Shown one piece after another: positions 16,334 through 27,148 of a stretch of DNA of 64,000 nucleotides. The stretch covers positions 1 through 64,000 of the forward strand of contig JAPTVL010000442.1 in the NCBI GenBank assembly GCA_028065725.1. The letters are read 5' to 3'. Under the pieces are notes generated by a model. The model saw nothing but the letters and a program-made list of their open reading frames with translations, was not told the DNA's origin and ran no database searches. The position numbers were made by a program, and so were the translations under genes. How positions within the stretch are numbered: position 1 is the first letter of the stretch; every line of letters begins with the position of its first letter. This DNA is from Betaproteobacteria bacterium. GTDB taxonomy: Bacteria > Pseudomonadota > Gammaproteobacteria > Burkholderiales > Rhodocyclaceae.

Positions 16334-17061
16334 CGCCGGCTTCCCTTGTCGCGATTTTCCAGTATCCACTCGGCAAGCTGCAGATCCAGCGGATAGGTGA
16401 CCTTGAGGTTGCTGGCATCGGCCGCCACCAGGCGCGGCGCCAGCCGCAGCGTCTCGATCGCGCTGGCCTCGTCGGTGACCTGCGGCGCGAAATCGAGCGC
16501 ATCGAGCAACAGGCGATGGCGAAACATCTGCGGCGTCTGCGCCTGCCACAGGCCGTCGCGCGACACGGTCTGGCGCACGCGGCCGTTTTCGTCGGCGCGC
16601 TTCAGGGTGTCGGCCACCGGCACCGCCAGCAGGCCGCCGGCATCGTCCTCGCCGACCTCGGCGATCAGGTTCTCGACCATGGCGACGGTCAGGCAGGGCC
16701 GCGCCGCATCGTGCACCAGCACCCAGTCGTTGCCGATATCGGTCTGGCCGCCGAGTGTACCGAGTACGCCGGCCATCGCGCGCAGCCCGTTGGCGACGCT
16801 GTGCGCACGGGTATCGCCGCCGCAGCGCAGGACATGCAGTTTCGGTCCAAGCGTGGCCATCGCCGCTGCGGGCCACAGCGTATCGTCCGGCGCCAGCACC
16901 ACGAACACGTGCGCTATCGCCGGAGTGGCGCACAATGTCGCCAGGGCATGCCGGATCATCGGCTGGCCGGCCAGCGGCAGGTATTGTTTGGGTACGGCGC
17001 GTCCCGCCGCGCCCATGCGCGAGCCCGAGCCCGCGGCGGGAACCAGTGCGTGATAGGTCAT
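16330..17061 (-). CDS. ispD: 2-C-methyl-D-erythritol 4-phosphate cytidylyltransferase
   Basis: This 243-residue enzyme transfers CMP to methylerythritol phosphate. The N-terminal nucleotide loop PAAGSGSRMGA (with KQYL following), the WVLVHDAARPCL metal site and the QTPQMFR substrate motif are all present. It heads the small operon ispD-tlpA-thioredoxin. Confidence 0.97.
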   Translation of the reverse strand: MTYHALVPAAGSGSRMGAAGRAVPKQYLPLAGQPMIRHALATLCATPAIAHVFVVLAPDDTLWPAAAMATLGPKLHVLRCGGDTRAHSVANGLRAMAGVLGTLGGQTDIGNDWVLVHDAARPCLTVAMVENLIAEVGEDDAGGLLAVPVADTLKRADENGRVRQTVSRDGLWQAQTPQMFRHRLLLDALDFAPQVTDEASAIETLRLAPRLVAADASNLKVTYPLDLQLAEWILENRDKGSRR

Positions 17062-17109
17062 GACGCAATTCTATACAATCGCCTTACAGGAATTTGTGCG
17101 AGAGATCAC

Positions 17110-18366
17110 ATGTTCGCCGCAGAAGCCGGATACGAAGCCTTGCAGGCCTTTGCCACCAGCATCGGCATCGGCCTGCTGATCGGTCTCGAGCGCGAGCGCC
17201 AGTCCGACCTCAAGGCCGGCTTGCGCACCTTCGCCCTGGTCGGGCTGCTGGGCAGCGTCAGCGCGCTGCTGGCGCAGATCACCGACAGCGGCTGGATACT
17301 CGCCGCCGGACTGCTGGCCATTGCCGCGATGATGATCGCCGCGCATGTGTCCGACCCGCTCGATACCGGCGATCCGGGCACCACTTCGGTGGTCGCCCTG
17401 ATGGTCTGCTATGCCCTCGGCGCCATGGTCTGGTTCGGCTACAGCTCGACCGCCGTAATGCTCGCCATCGCCGCCACCGTGCTGCTCTACTTCAAGACCG
17501 AATTGCACGGCATCTCGAAGAACCTGACCCATGTCGACCTGCTGTCGATCCTGCAGTTCGGCGTGCTGTCGCTGGTGATCCTGCCCATCCTGCCGGACCG
17601 GAATTTCGGCCCCTACCAGGCCCTGAACCCGCACAACATCTGGTGGATGGTGGTGCTGATCTCCGGCGTTTCGCTGGCCGGCTACGCCGCGCTGCGGCTG
17701 ACCGGCGCGCAGCACGGCGCCGCGCTGATCGGCCTTTTCGGCGGTCTGGTCTCATCCACGGCAACCACCATGATATTTGCCCGCCACGCACGAGCCGACG
17801 TCAATCTGGTGCGCACCGCGATGCTGGTGGTCCTGCTCGCCAACGTCGTCGTCCTGATCCGCCTGGGCGTGGTCTCCTTCGTCGTGGCGCCGGCGATTTT
17901 CGCGCCGCTGGCCGGCGTGCTGGGCGCCGGCCTGGTGCTGGGTCTGGCGGTGGCGTTCTGGGGCTGGCGCCAGCTGGAGAACGGCGCGGCCGTGCCCATG
18001 CCGCAGATCAGCAATCCGACCGAAATCAGGACCGCGCTGAGCTTCGGCGGCCTCTACGCGCTGGTGCTGGTGCTGTCGGCCTGGCTGCAGGACGTGGCCG
18101 GCAACCGCGGCCTCTACTTGCTGGCGCTGGCCTCGGGACTGACCGACGTCGATGCGATCACGCTGTCGTCGCTGCGCATGTTCAGCATGGAAAAACTGAC
18201 GGCCGCGCAAACCGTTACCGCGATAAGCCTTGCCACACTGTCCAATCTCGCCTTCAAGACCGGGCTGGTGGTGGTCATCGGCGGGGCGGCGCTGGCGCGC
18301 CGCACGCTGCCGGGATTCGCCGCCATCGCCGCAGGCCTCGTCGGCGGTCTCCTGCTGATGAGCTGA
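17110..18366 (+). CDS. MgtC/SapB and DUF4010 membrane protein
   Basis: It has 418 residues and about twelve hydrophobic segments. The MgtC-like N-terminus has SIGIGLLIGLERERQ and LRTFALVGLLGS, and the C-terminal part is DUF4010. The substrate and role are unknown. It is followed two bases later by the Memo-AMMECR1 gene, so it may be part of that operon. Confidence 0.85.
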   Translation: MFAAEAGYEALQAFATSIGIGLLIGLERERQSDLKAGLRTFALVGLLGSVSALLAQITDSGWILAAGLLAIAAMMIAAHVSDPLDTGDPGTTSVVALMVCYALGAMVWFGYSSTAVMLAIAATVLLYFKTELHGISKNLTHVDLLSILQFGVLSLVILPILPDRNFGPYQALNPHNIWWMVVLISGVSLAGYAALRLTGAQHGAALIGLFGGLVSSTATTMIFARHARADVNLVRTAMLVVLLANVVVLIRLGVVSFVVAPAIFAPLAGVLGAGLVLGLAVAFWGWRQLENGAAVPMPQISNPTEIRTALSFGGLYALVLVLSAWLQDVAGNRGLYLLALASGLTDVDAITLSSLRMFSMEKLTAAQTVTAISLATLSNLAFKTGLVVVIGGAALARRTLPGFAAIAAGLVGGLLLMS

Positions 18367-18368
18367 CC

Positions 18369-19717
18369 ATGAAACCTGCCACCGCCACCCGTCCGCCGGC
18401 CGTTGCCGGCATGTTCTATCCCGGCGATCCCGCCAGCCTGCGCGACGACCTCGCCACCTGCCTCGCCGTCCCGCCGGCGCCGACTCCTGAAGCCACACAG
18501 GCCGGCCTGCTCAAGGCGATCATCGTGCCGCACGCCGGCTATGTGTATTCCGGCGGCACCGCGGGCCGTGCCTACGCCCTGCTCGCCCCGCTGGCCGCAC
18601 GCATCCGCCGCGTGGTGCTGCTCGGCCCCTGCCATCGCGTTTCGGTACGCGGCCTCGCGGCGCCCACCGTCAAGGCCTTCGCCACGCCGCTGGGCAGCGT
18701 TCTGCTCGACCGCGCCGCGCTCGATGCGCTGGCCGACCTGCCGCAGGTCGTCGCCAGCGACGCCGCCCATGCCCAGGAACATTCGCTGGAAGTGCAACTG
18801 CCCTTCCTGCAGACCGTGCTCGGCGAATTCGAACTGGTGCCGTTGGCAGTCGGCCAGAGCGGCGCCGCCGAGGTGGCCCAGGTACTCGCCCGGCTCTGGG
18901 GCGGGCCGGAAACCCTGATCGTGATCAGCTCCGACCTCTCGCATTTCCATACCTATCGTGAAGCGCAGCAGATCGACCACGCCACGGCCGATCACATCCT
19001 GGCGCTGGAACAGCTGACCAGTTTCGAGCAGGCCTGCGGCGCGCTGCCGATCAACGGCCTGCTCGCCGTGGCAAAGCAGCGCGGGCTGCGCATCGAGCGC
19101 ATCGCCCAATGCAACTCGGGCGACACCGCTGGCGACAAGGGTCGCGTGGTCGGCTACGCCTCATTCGCGCTTTATGAAGCCGAAGCCGTCGCCGCCGATC
19201 CCGGCCCGGCGCTGCTGGTGCGCGCGCGCAACGCCATCGCCGCCCACTTCAAGCAGCCGACACAAGCCGAACCTGACCACCCTATTTTGACCCGGTCCGG
19301 CGCCACCTTCGTCACGCTGACACAAGGCGGCCAACTTCGCGGCTGCATCGGCTCGCTCGAAGCGCATCGCCCGCTCGACCAGGACGTGCGCGCCAATGCC
19401 GTCGCCGCGGCCTTCCGCGATCCGCGCTTTCCGCCGCTGACGGCCGAGGAACTGCCGCGCACCCGCGTCGAAGTTTCGCTGCTGACTGCGCCGCAACCGA
19501 TGAGCTTCACCGACGAGGCCGACGCCCTGCGCCAGTTGCGGCCCAACATCGACGGCATCATTTTCGTTGCCGGACAAAGAAGGAGCACCTTCCTGCCCCA
19601 GGTCTGGGAACAGTTGCCGGAACCGCGTGTCTTCATGGCCCATCTAAAGCAGAAGGCCGGCCTGCCAGCCGACTACTGGTCGTCCGAGGTGCAGTTGCAA
19701 CGCTACGAGGTGCAGAA

Positions 19718-19742
<25 letters not shown>
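18369..19742 (+). CDS. AmmeMemoRadiSam proteins B (Memo-like) and A (AMMECR1) fused in one chain
   Basis: It has 457 residues. Residues about 8-270 are Memo-like, of the LigB dioxygenase fold (MFYPGDP, VPHAGYVYSGGTAGRAYALL, LGPCHR, QEHSLEVQLPFLQ, SSDLSHFH). Residues about 285-455 are AMMECR1 (FVTLTQGGQLRGCIGSLE, FRDPRFPPLTAEEL). In many genomes these are separate genes; the fusion argues that they act at one site. The radical SAM partner gene overlaps its 3' end by 25 bases. The biochemical reaction is not established. A 24-bp repeat copy (18465-18488) encodes AVPPAPTP in the variable loop near residue 35. Confidence 0.9.
18465..18488 (+). repeat. 24-bp dispersed repeat inside the Memo-AMMECR1 gene
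   Basis: GCCGTCC, then CGCCGGCGCCGACT, then CCT. It is in frame and read as AVPPAPTP. Confidence 0.8.
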
Positions 19743-20815
<1,073 letters not shown>

Positions 20816-20819
20816 AACC

Positions 20820-20843
20820 GCCGTAGCGCCAGCGCCGACTTTC
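20820..20843 (+). repeat. 24-bp dispersed repeat just after the amrS stop
   Basis: GCCGTAG, then CGCCAGCGCCGACT, then TTC, a perfect consensus core. It begins five bases after the amrS stop, in the same orientation as the gene. Confidence 0.85.
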
Positions 20844-21057
20844 ATTTAAGCAGCCGGAACAGGGATTGCCGACTGCCTGGGTACCAGGCGGACCGTCAGT
20901 AATTAGAAGGGGCATCAGCATCACCAAATACCGCCCCTGATGACGGCTCTCGGGATGTCCGCCACAAGAAGGGCGCGCCTTACAATGCATCCGTCGCTGC
21001 CCGCGCAGCGTCACGCTCGAACCATTTTGCCCCGACAACTCGAATCTTTCGTCGTTC

Positions 21058-21324
21058 ATGCAGCGCCTGGCGCGGGCCCATGCCAACTGCCTCGAAGGCC
21101 TGCCGATTTTCGGCGGCCTGATGCTGGTGGCGGTGGTCGCCGGGCAGTCGGCCCTGACCGATCCGCTGGCCTATGTCCTGCTGGCGGCGCGCATCCTGCA
21201 ATCGCTGATCCATCTGGCATCGACATCGGCCACTGCGGTGACGCTGCGATTCACCGCGTTCGCGGTGCAGATGGGGATCGGCGCCTGGTGGGCCGTCCTG
21301 TTGCTGGCGCTGGCCGCGCGATAG
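21058..21324 (+). pseudogene. MAPEG-family membrane protein, N-terminus missing
   Basis: The frame encodes RLARAHANCLEGLPIFGGLML, AARILQSLIHLAS and a last hydrophobic segment. This matches the RAHxNxxE motif and helices 2-4 of small MAPEG proteins. The first helix and usual start are absent, and the in-frame sequence upstream is not protein-like. It is probably a 5'-truncated remnant, though translation from the ATG at 21058 (88 residues) is possible. It is bracketed by two same-orientation copies of the 24-bp repeat (20820 and 21343), which may have mediated the loss. Confidence 0.6.
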
Positions 21325-21342
21325 CGACAGGCCACGGCGCTC

Positions 21343-21366
21343 GCCGTATCGCCAGCGCCGACTCTT
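21343..21366 (+). repeat. 24-bp dispersed repeat after the MAPEG remnant
   Basis: GCCGTAT, then CGCCAGCGCCGACT, then CTT. It lies 18 bases past the remnant's stop and 14 bases from the nagZ stop on the other strand. Confidence 0.85.
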
Positions 21367-21379
21367 GCGCTGGCCGCCT

Positions 21380-22384
21380 TCAGGCAGTGAGGCTGTCCAC
21401 CGCCGCCCTGCCCGCCGCGTAGCGCACCGCATCTTGCTGCCAGCCGGCCGGCGGCGAAAGCCGCGCCAACCGCGCTGCGCGCACCGGATCGGCTGCCGGT
21501 TGCCAGTGTTTCAGCACCGTGGCCACGGCATCCGGCGCATTGCAGATCAGCAGCACGTCACAGCCGGCGTTCCAGGCGGCTTCGGCGCGCTGCACCATGT
21601 CGCCGGCGAAGCTGGCGCCTTCCATCGAGAGGTCGTCGCTGAAGATCACGCCGTCGAACTTGAATTCCTTGCGCAGCTTCTCCAGCCAGACCGGCGAGAA
21701 GCCGGCGGGCCGCGGATCGACCTGCGGGTAGATGACGTGCGCCGGCATCACGCCGTCGAGCTTGAGGCGCCGGTAGGGGGTGAGGTCGGGTTCCATGTCG
21801 GCCAGGCTGCGTTCGTCGACCGGGATCGCCAGATGCGAATCCGCCGCGACCCAGCCGTGGCCGGGGAAATGCTTGCCGCAGCAGCCCATGCCGGCGGCGC
21901 GCAGGCCTTCGATCAGGGCGCCGGCCAGTTCGGCCACGGCATCCGGATTCCGGTGGAAGGCACGGTCGCCGATGACGCCGCTGGGGCCCCAGTCGAGGTC
22001 GAGCACCGGGGTGAAGGAATAATCGACGCCGCAGGCGCGCAGCTCGGCGGCCAGCAGATAGCCGAGGTCGGCCGCGGCCTTTCGTGCGGCGGCGGGGTCC
22101 GTGTCCCACAGTTCGCCGAGACGGCGCATCGGTGGCAGGTGGGTGAAACCCGCGCGGCAGCGCTGCACGCGACCGCCTTCGTGGTCGATGGCGATCGGCA
22201 GCGCCGGACTGCGCAGGGCGTGGATCGCTGCACACAGCGCCGTGAGTTGCGCGGTGTCGTGGTAGTTGCGGGCGAACAGGATCACGCCGCCGACCAGCGG
22301 ATGGGCCAGGCGCTGGCGGTCGAGGGCGGACAGTTCGAGGCCGGCGATGTCGATCATCAGCGGGCCGAGCGGGAGTGCGTTCAT
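21380..22384 (-). CDS. nagZ: Beta-N-acetylhexosaminidase (peptidoglycan recycling)
   Basis: This is a 334-residue glycoside hydrolase family 3 enzyme that removes GlcNAc from anhydro-muropeptides in the cytoplasm. [11 protein letters not shown], the catalytic-loop [14 protein letters not shown] and the nucleophile region [12 protein letters not shown] are present, and there is no signal peptide. It is the last gene of the long rpoE-to-nagZ array, overlapping acpS by four bases. Confidence 0.95.
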   Translation of the reverse strand: MNALPLGPLMIDIAGLELSALDRQRLAHPLVGGVILFARNYHDTAQLTALCAAIHALRSPALPIAIDHEGGRVQRCRAGFTHLPPMRRLGELWDTDPAAARKAAADLGYLLAAELRACGVDYSFTPVLDLDWGPSGVIGDRAFHRNPDAVAELAGALIEGLRAAGMGCCGKHFPGHGWVAADSHLAIPVDERSLADMEPDLTPYRRLKLDGVMPAHVIYPQVDPRPAGFSPVWLEKLRKEFKFDGVIFSDDLSMEGASFAGDMVQRAEAAWNAGCDVLLICNAPDAVATVLKHWQPAADPVRAARLARLSPPAGWQQDAVRYAAGRAAVDSLTA

Positions 22385-22758
22385 GTTTTTTCCAGTATGA
22401 CAAAGGCGACGGCGTAGTCCTGCTCATCGCTGATCGAGAGATGGGCGGCCAGGCCGCGTTCGGCGAAATGCGCGGCGAGGCCGGGCGCGAAGCTGAAGCA
22501 CGGCTTGCCGAGCGCGTCGTGCGTGACGGCGATCTCGGGCAACAGCAGCGGGCTGCGCACGCCGGTGCCGAAAGCCTTGCCCAGCGCCTCTTTGGCGGCG
22601 AAGCGCTTGGCCAGGAAACGCGCCGGGTCGTTGCTGTTGCGGCAGGCCTCGCGTTCTTCGGGCGCCAGCATCTTTTCCAGGCCGCGCTCGCCGTGGCGCT
22701 GGAAGTACTCCGTCATGCGCGCGACGGCGACGATATCGGTGCCGATGCCGTAAATCAC
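22381..22758 (-). CDS. acpS: Holo-[acyl-carrier-protein] synthase
   Basis: The 125-residue product adds phosphopantetheine to ACP. It shows [14 protein letters not shown] with the metal Asp, then [21 protein letters not shown] chose GTG at 22758 because the family starts M-I-x-G-I-G-T-D and CGGAGA lies just upstream. An ATG nine codons earlier is possible. The repeat unit at 22803-22870 separates it from pdxJ. Confidence 0.94.
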   Translation of the reverse strand: MIYGIGTDIVAVARMTEYFQRHGERGLEKMLAPEEREACRNSNDPARFLAKRFAAKEALGKAFGTGVRSPLLLPEIAVTHDALGKPCFSFAPGLAAHFAERGLAAHLSISDEQDYAVAFVILEKT

Positions 22759-22802
22759 TGGGCCATCTCCGCCGGGCCGCCCCAAGGAGACGGCAAGCCA
22801 AA

Positions 22803-22870
22803 CACACGGAGCGGGCGCAGCCCGCGAACCACAATCACCCCCTTCCCTCGGAAGGGGGGTGGGGGGATGG
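22803..22870 (-). repeat. Double-hairpin repeat, copy A (pdxJ/acpS gap)
   Basis: On the minus strand it follows the pdxJ stop directly: CCATCCCCCCACCCC, a C5TTCC/GGAAG5-type stem, then GTGGTTCGCGGGCTGCGCCCGC with a second stem (GCGGG/CCCGC at 22811-22825). Two other copies are at 24331-24400 and 54550-54625. The first stem resembles a terminator without a T run and could attenuate transcription into acpS-nagZ. Confidence 0.7.
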
Positions 22871-23617
22871 TCATCTTCCTGCCTCGCGCATCAGGCGCTT
22901 CATTTCGGCAACCGCTTCGCGCATGCCGACGAAAATGGCGCGGCTGACGATGGCATGGCCGATATGCAGTTCGCGAATGCCGGGCAGCGCCGCGACCGGC
23001 TGCACGTTGAAGTAGTTGAGCGCATGGCCGGCGTTGAAGCGCATGCCGGCGGCGCGGATCGCGGCGCCGGCCTTGCGGATCTTTTCCAGTTCGGCCAGCA
23101 CGGCCGGGCTTTCGTTGTCGCGGCCCTGGTTGAAGAAGGCATGGGCATAGGGCCCGGTGTGGATTTCGCAAACGCGCACGCCGATTCGCGCGGCGGCTTC
23201 CACCTGCGGCATTTCGGCATCGATGAAAACGCTGGTGACGATGCCGGCATCGCGCAGACGCGCCACCACCTCGCGCAGACGGGCTTCCTGCCCGGCGACG
23301 TCGAGCCCGCCCTCGGTGGTGATTTCGTGGCGGCCTTCGGGCACCAGCATGGCCATCTCGGGCTTGAGCGCGCAGGCGATGCCGACCATTTCGTCGGTCG
23401 CGGCCATTTCCAGGTTGAGCTTGATGTGCGTCAGTTCGCGCAGACGGCGCACGTCGTGGTCCTGGATGTGGCGGCGGTCTTCGCGCAGATGCACGGTGAT
23501 GCCGTCGGCGCCGCCGAGGTGGGCTTCGACGGCGGCCCAGACCGGATCGGGTTCATGGCCCTTGCGCGCCTCGCGCACCGTTGCAACATGGTCGATGTTG
23601 ACGCCCAATTCGATCAT
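22871..23617 (-). CDS. pdxJ: Pyridoxine 5'-phosphate synthase
   Basis: This 248-residue TIM-barrel enzyme closes the vitamin B6 ring. IELGVNIDHVATVREARKG, GITVHLREDRRHIQD, LNLEMAAT and GHALNYFNVQPVAALPGI are characteristic. The start at 23617 overlaps the recO stop. It is a standard member of the rnc-era-recO-pdxJ-acpS string. Confidence 0.97.
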   Translation of the reverse strand: MIELGVNIDHVATVREARKGHEPDPVWAAVEAHLGGADGITVHLREDRRHIQDHDVRRLRELTHIKLNLEMAATDEMVGIACALKPEMAMLVPEGRHEITTEGGLDVAGQEARLREVVARLRDAGIVTSVFIDAEMPQVEAAARIGVRVCEIHTGPYAHAFFNQGRDNESPAVLAELEKIRKAGAAIRAAGMRFNAGHALNYFNVQPVAALPGIRELHIGHAIVSRAIFVGMREAVAEMKRLMREAGR

Positions 23618-24327
23618 AGTTCCTGTAACTCCATGAAAACCCGCCGCGATTGCAGGGGTTTGCCGCCCATATGATGCGCGATCAGTTGCCGCATCAGCTG
23701 CCGGCTTTCGACCCGCGTGCGCGGATCGGAATAATCGTCTGCCGCCATGTCGAGCAGGGTCTGGCCGCATACTACCGCCGTCTCGCTGGCGCCGACTGTC
23801 AACACCGGGCCGCGCTCGATCAGGTAGTGATATTCCCGCTCCGCAACCACCGGCTGCCCGGACTCGACGTCAACCTCCAGAGTAAGCCCATAGCCCAGCT
23901 CCTTCAACAGGGTCTTCTCGAAGCGGCGCAGTTCCGGTGCGTCATCGCCGCCACCGGCCAGCGCCTGCAGGGCCGCCGCATAGGCGTCGAACAATGCGCC
24001 ATGGGCATCCTCGCGGGGCAGCATTTTCAGCAGCAATTCGTTGAGGTAGTAGCCGAGCAGCAGGCAGCGCCCGCCCAGCAGCGGCATGCCGCCCAGCCAC
24101 TCGGCGCGGGCCAAAGTTTTGACCTCGCCGCCGCCGAACCAGCCGAGTTCCAGCGGCTGGAAGGACATCAGCATGCCGCGCATGGCCGAGCGCGGACGCC
24201 GCGCGCCGCGCGCCAGCAGCGGGACGCGGCCGTGGTCGCGAGTGAACACGTCGACCACGAGGCTGGTCTCGCTGTAGGGATGCAGATGCAGGACGTAGGC
24301 CGCCTGGCCATCGACGCGCTTGCTCAC
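23614..24327 (-). CDS. recO: DNA repair protein RecO
   Basis: It has 237 residues. An OB-fold start (VDGQAAYVLHLHPYSETSLV, with FTRDHGRVPLLARGARRPRS) and a helical C-terminus are typical of RecO, which loads RecA in RecF-pathway repair. I use GTG at 24327; the longer open frame upstream runs through the double-hairpin repeat and is not RecO-like. A 24-bp repeat copy in antisense (23777-23800) encodes TVGASETAV near residue 180, where a Cys-rich zinc site sits in some relatives. Confidence 0.92.
   Translation of the reverse strand: MSKRVDGQAAYVLHLHPYSETSLVVDVFTRDHGRVPLLARGARRPRSAMRGMLMSFQPLELGWFGGGEVKTLARAEWLGGMPLLGGRCLLLGYYLNELLLKMLPREDAHGALFDAYAAALQALAGGGDDAPELRRFEKTLLKELGYGLTLEVDVESGQPVVAEREYHYLIERGPVLTVGASETAVVCGQTLLDMAADDYSDPRTRVESRQLMRQLIAHHMGGKPLQSRRVFMELQEL
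23777..23800 (+). repeat. 24-bp dispersed repeat inside recO (antisense)
   Basis: GCCGTCT, then CGCTGGCGCCGACT, then GTC. On the recO strand it is read as TVGASETA, the same frame as the copy in the ygfX-like gene. Confidence 0.75.
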
Positions 24328-24330
24328 GGA

Positions 24331-24400
24331 GGGGCTCTCCCCCCAGCCCCCTCGCCAAGCGAGGGGGTGACGGTGGTTCGCGAGCTGCGCTCGCTCCATG
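24331..24400 (+). repeat. Double-hairpin repeat, copy B (era/recO gap)
   Basis: Stem one is CCCCCTCG/CGAGGGGG (24347-24367) and stem two GCGAG/CTCGC (24380-24394), joined by GTGACGGTGGTTC. It fills most of the 115-base gap between the era stop and the recO start, opposite in orientation to the genes and to copy A. A long hairpin here could reduce readthrough into recO. Confidence 0.7.
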
Positions 24401-24442
24401 TTTCTGACTGCGCCGTCCTTGGGGCGGCCCAGCGGACGGCGC

Positions 24443-25330
24443 TCAATCGTACCCCAGCGATTTGAGCGCCCGTTCGTCGTCGGCCCAGCCGCCCTTGACC
24501 TTGACCCAGGTTTCAAGCCAGACCTTGCCGCCGAACAGGGTTTCCATTTCCTTGCGCGCGTCGGTCGAGATGCGCTTCAGGCGCTCGCCGCCCTTGCCGA
24601 TGACGATGGCGCGGTGCCCGGCGCGGTCGACGATGACGGCCGCGTGGATCCGCCGCAGTTCGCCTTCCTGTTCGAACTTCTCGATTTCCACGGCGATGCC
24701 GTAGGGCAGTTCTTCGCCCAGGTTGCGGAACAGCTTTTCACGCAGTATCTCGGAGGCCATGAAGCGCTCGGAGCGGTCGGTAATGTCGTCGGCATCGAAC
24801 ACCGGCGGCCCTTCCGGCAGGTAGCGGGCGACGGTAGTCAGCAGTTCGTCGGTGCCGATGCCCTTCTCCGCCGAAAGTGGCACCAGTTCGGCGAACTCGT
24901 GCAGCGCGGAAACCTTGGCGATGAACGGCAGCAATTCCTTCTTGTCGGCCAGGCGATCGATCTTGTTGATCACCAGCAACACCGGCGTGCCGGCGGGCAG
25001 CATGCGCAGGATCTCGGCCTCGCCGTTGCCCCAGTTGCCGGCTTCGACCACCAGCAGGATCACGTCGACGTCGGCGAAGGTGGAGGTCACGCTGCGGTTC
25101 ATCAGCCGGTTCAGCGCATTCTTGTGCGTCATCTGGAAGCCCGGCGTATCGACGAAGATGAACTGGGCATCGTCGGTGGTCAGCACGCCGTGGATGCGAT
25201 GGCGTGTGGTCTGCGCCTTCTTCGAGGTGATGCTGACCTTGGCGCCGACCAGGCGATTGGTCAGGGTCGATTTGCCGACGTTGGGCCGGCCGATGACGGC
25301 CAGGTAGCCGGTACGAAATCCTTGTTTCAT
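24443..25330 (-). CDS. era: GTPase Era (ribosome assembly)
   Basis: This is a 295-residue GTPase that binds 16S rRNA. G1 [10 protein letters not shown]3 DTPGF and G4 NKID are followed by a C-terminal KH domain ([16 protein letters not shown]). It overlaps the rnc stop by four bases. Confidence 0.97.
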   Translation of the reverse strand: MKQGFRTGYLAVIGRPNVGKSTLTNRLVGAKVSITSKKAQTTRHRIHGVLTTDDAQFIFVDTPGFQMTHKNALNRLMNRSVTSTFADVDVILLVVEAGNWGNGEAEILRMLPAGTPVLLVINKIDRLADKKELLPFIAKVSALHEFAELVPLSAEKGIGTDELLTTVARYLPEGPPVFDADDITDRSERFMASEILREKLFRNLGEELPYGIAVEIEKFEQEGELRRIHAAVIVDRAGHRAIVIGKGGERLKRISTDARKEMETLFGGKVWLETWVKVKGGWADDERALKSLGYD

Positions 25331-25995
25331 GACTTGATCTCCGCCAGGGCCCGTTGCGCAGCCTGCTGCTCGGCAATGCGGCGGCTGCCTCCGCTACCGG
25401 TGCTGCGGATGCCGAGTTCCGGAATCAGGCACTCCATTTCGAATTCCTGCGCGTGCGCCTCGCCGCGCGCGGCCAGCAGGGAGTAGCGCGGCAGCGGCAG
25501 ATGCCGACCCTGCAGGACTTCCTGCAAGGCGGTCTTCGGGTCCTTGCCGCTGTCGTTGGGGTCGATGCGCGCCATGGCCGGCTGATACAGGCGCTCGATC
25601 ACGCCGCGCGCGGCATCGAAGCCGGCATCGACGTAAATTGCGCCGAAAACCGCTTCCAGCGCATCGGCGAGGATCGAGGGCCGGCGCGCGCCGCCGCTCT
25701 TCAACTCGCCCTCGCCCAGCTGCAGCAGTTCGCCGAGATTCAGGCTGCGCGCGATCTCCGCCAGGGTTTCCTGGCGCACCAGGCTGGCGCGCAAGCGGGA
25801 CAGTTCGCCTTCCTTGAGCGCGGCGAACTTGCTGTGGAGGGCGCCGGCAATGACGCAATTGAGTATCGAGTCGCCAAGGAACTCGAGGCGCTCGTTGTTG
25901 GAGGCGCCAAAACTGCGATGGGTAAGCGCCTGGCGCAGCAACTCAGGCTTGCCAAAAGCGTGCCCGAGTGCTGCCTGCAGACGCTGCGGCTTCAT
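25327..25995 (-). CDS. rnc: Ribonuclease III
   Basis: It has 222 residues. The nuclease domain with [13 protein letters not shown] and the acidic [16 protein letters not shown] site is followed by a double-stranded RNA-binding domain ([12 protein letters not shown] through AAQRALAEI). It processes rRNA precursors and structured mRNAs. It shares a base with the stop of the DUF4845 gene. Confidence 0.97.
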   Translation of the reverse strand: MKPQRLQAALGHAFGKPELLRQALTHRSFGASNNERLEFLGDSILNCVIAGALHSKFAALKEGELSRLRASLVRQETLAEIARSLNLGELLQLGEGELKSGGARRPSILADALEAVFGAIYVDAGFDAARGVIERLYQPAMARIDPNDSGKDPKTALQEVLQGRHLPLPRYSLLAARGEAHAQEFEMECLIPELGIRSTGSGGSRRIAEQQAAQRALAEIKS

Positions 25996-26351
25996 TACTT
26001 GGCGCTGCTGCCCTCGAAATCGAAGACCAGGCTGACGTTCTTGAACAAAGGTACCTTGGACTGGTAGGAGAAGGTGATGACCAGTTCTCCGGCCTCCTTG
26101 GTGATTTCGAGATCCGACGGAGCGACGCTCTTGACATCGTCCATGTCGGCGCGTTTGGCATATGCATCACGCACCTGCTTCACCGTCGCGTTCTTGAGGC
26201 CGCTGTCGCTGGCGGTTCCCTTGATCGCCTTGAGGGCGTTGCCGTACTCGATCCAGGGTGGCAGGGCTTTCATTCCCAAGAGTGCTATCAGGGCCAGCAC
26301 CGCACCGCCGAGCATGAGAGCGTTCAGACTGAGTCCGCGCTGAAGTTTCAT
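25995..26351 (-). CDS. DUF4845 membrane-anchored protein
   Basis: It has 118 residues with an N-terminal pilin-like hydrophobic helix ([22 protein letters not shown]) and a small alpha/beta periplasmic domain. The family is fixed between lepB and rnc in betaproteobacteria, and its function is unknown. Confidence 0.85.
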   Translation of the reverse strand: MKLQRGLSLNALMLGGAVLALIALLGMKALPPWIEYGNALKAIKGTASDSGLKNATVKQVRDAYAKRADMDDVKSVAPSDLEITKEAGELVITFSYQSKVPLFKNVSLVFDFEGSSAK

Positions 26352-26359
26352 GTTATCTC

Positions 26360-27148
26360 CTAGTGAAACGAGCCGATCCGCTTCAGATCGCCAAAATTGA
26401 ACCAGATGAAAAAAGCCTTGCCGACCAGATTTTCGTCAGGAACGAAGCCCCAGAAACGACTGTCCTGCGAATTGTCGCGATTGTCACCCATCATGAAATA
26501 GTGCCCGGAGGGAACCTCGCAACTGACGCCCTCGCTATTGTAGTTACATTTCTCGCCGTACGGAAAGCGCGCAATTTGCTGCACGAAGGAAGGCGCTTCG
26601 GCTTCGACCAGAATCTGATGTTCGACACTACCCAGGGTTTCGATGAAACGCGGGGTATAGAACAGGCGGTCGCGGTCGAGGTAGTCGTCGGTCTTCTTCT
26701 GCGCGATCTCCTGGCCATTGATGCTGAGCTTCTTGTTGCGATACACGACCTTGTCGCCCGGCAGTCCGACCACGCGCTTGATGTAATCGAGCGAAGGATC
26801 GGGCGGGTAGCGGAACACCACCACGTCGCCCCGCTGCGGCTTGTTCAATTCAATGATCTTCTTGTTGATCACCGGCAGGCGCACGCCGTAGGTGTATTTG
26901 TTCACCAGAATGAAATCACCCACCAGCAGCGTCGGGATCATCGAACCGGAAGGAATCTTGAAGGGCTCGACGAGAAACGAGCGCAACAGAAAGACAGCGA
27001 GGATCACCGGAAAAAAGCTGCCGCCGTACTCGACCCACCAGGGGTCCATGGCATCGGCCGGACGCCGCTTCCTGGCCCAGAAATGATCGACGGCCCAGAT
27101 CAGGCCGGTGGCGATCACGAGTATGAAAAGAATCAGTGCGAAGTTCAT
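26360..27148 (-). CDS. lepB: Signal peptidase I
   Basis: This 262-residue inner-membrane protease cleaves signal peptides. Two N-terminal spans are followed by the catalytic serine in [12 protein letters not shown] and the catalytic lysine in [13 protein letters not shown]. The conserved [17 protein letters not shown] is present. Overlap with lepA is four bases. Confidence 0.97.
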   Translation of the reverse strand: MNFALILFILVIATGLIWAVDHFWARKRRPADAMDPWWVEYGGSFFPVILAVFLLRSFLVEPFKIPSGSMIPTLLVGDFILVNKYTYGVRLPVINKKIIELNKPQRGDVVVFRYPPDPSLDYIKRVVGLPGDKVVYRNKKLSINGQEIAQKKTDDYLDRDRLFYTPRFIETLGSVEHQILVEAEAPSFVQQIARFPYGEKCNYNSEGVSCEVPSGHYFMMGDNRDNSQDSRFWGFVPDENLVGKAFFIWFNFGDLKRIGSFH

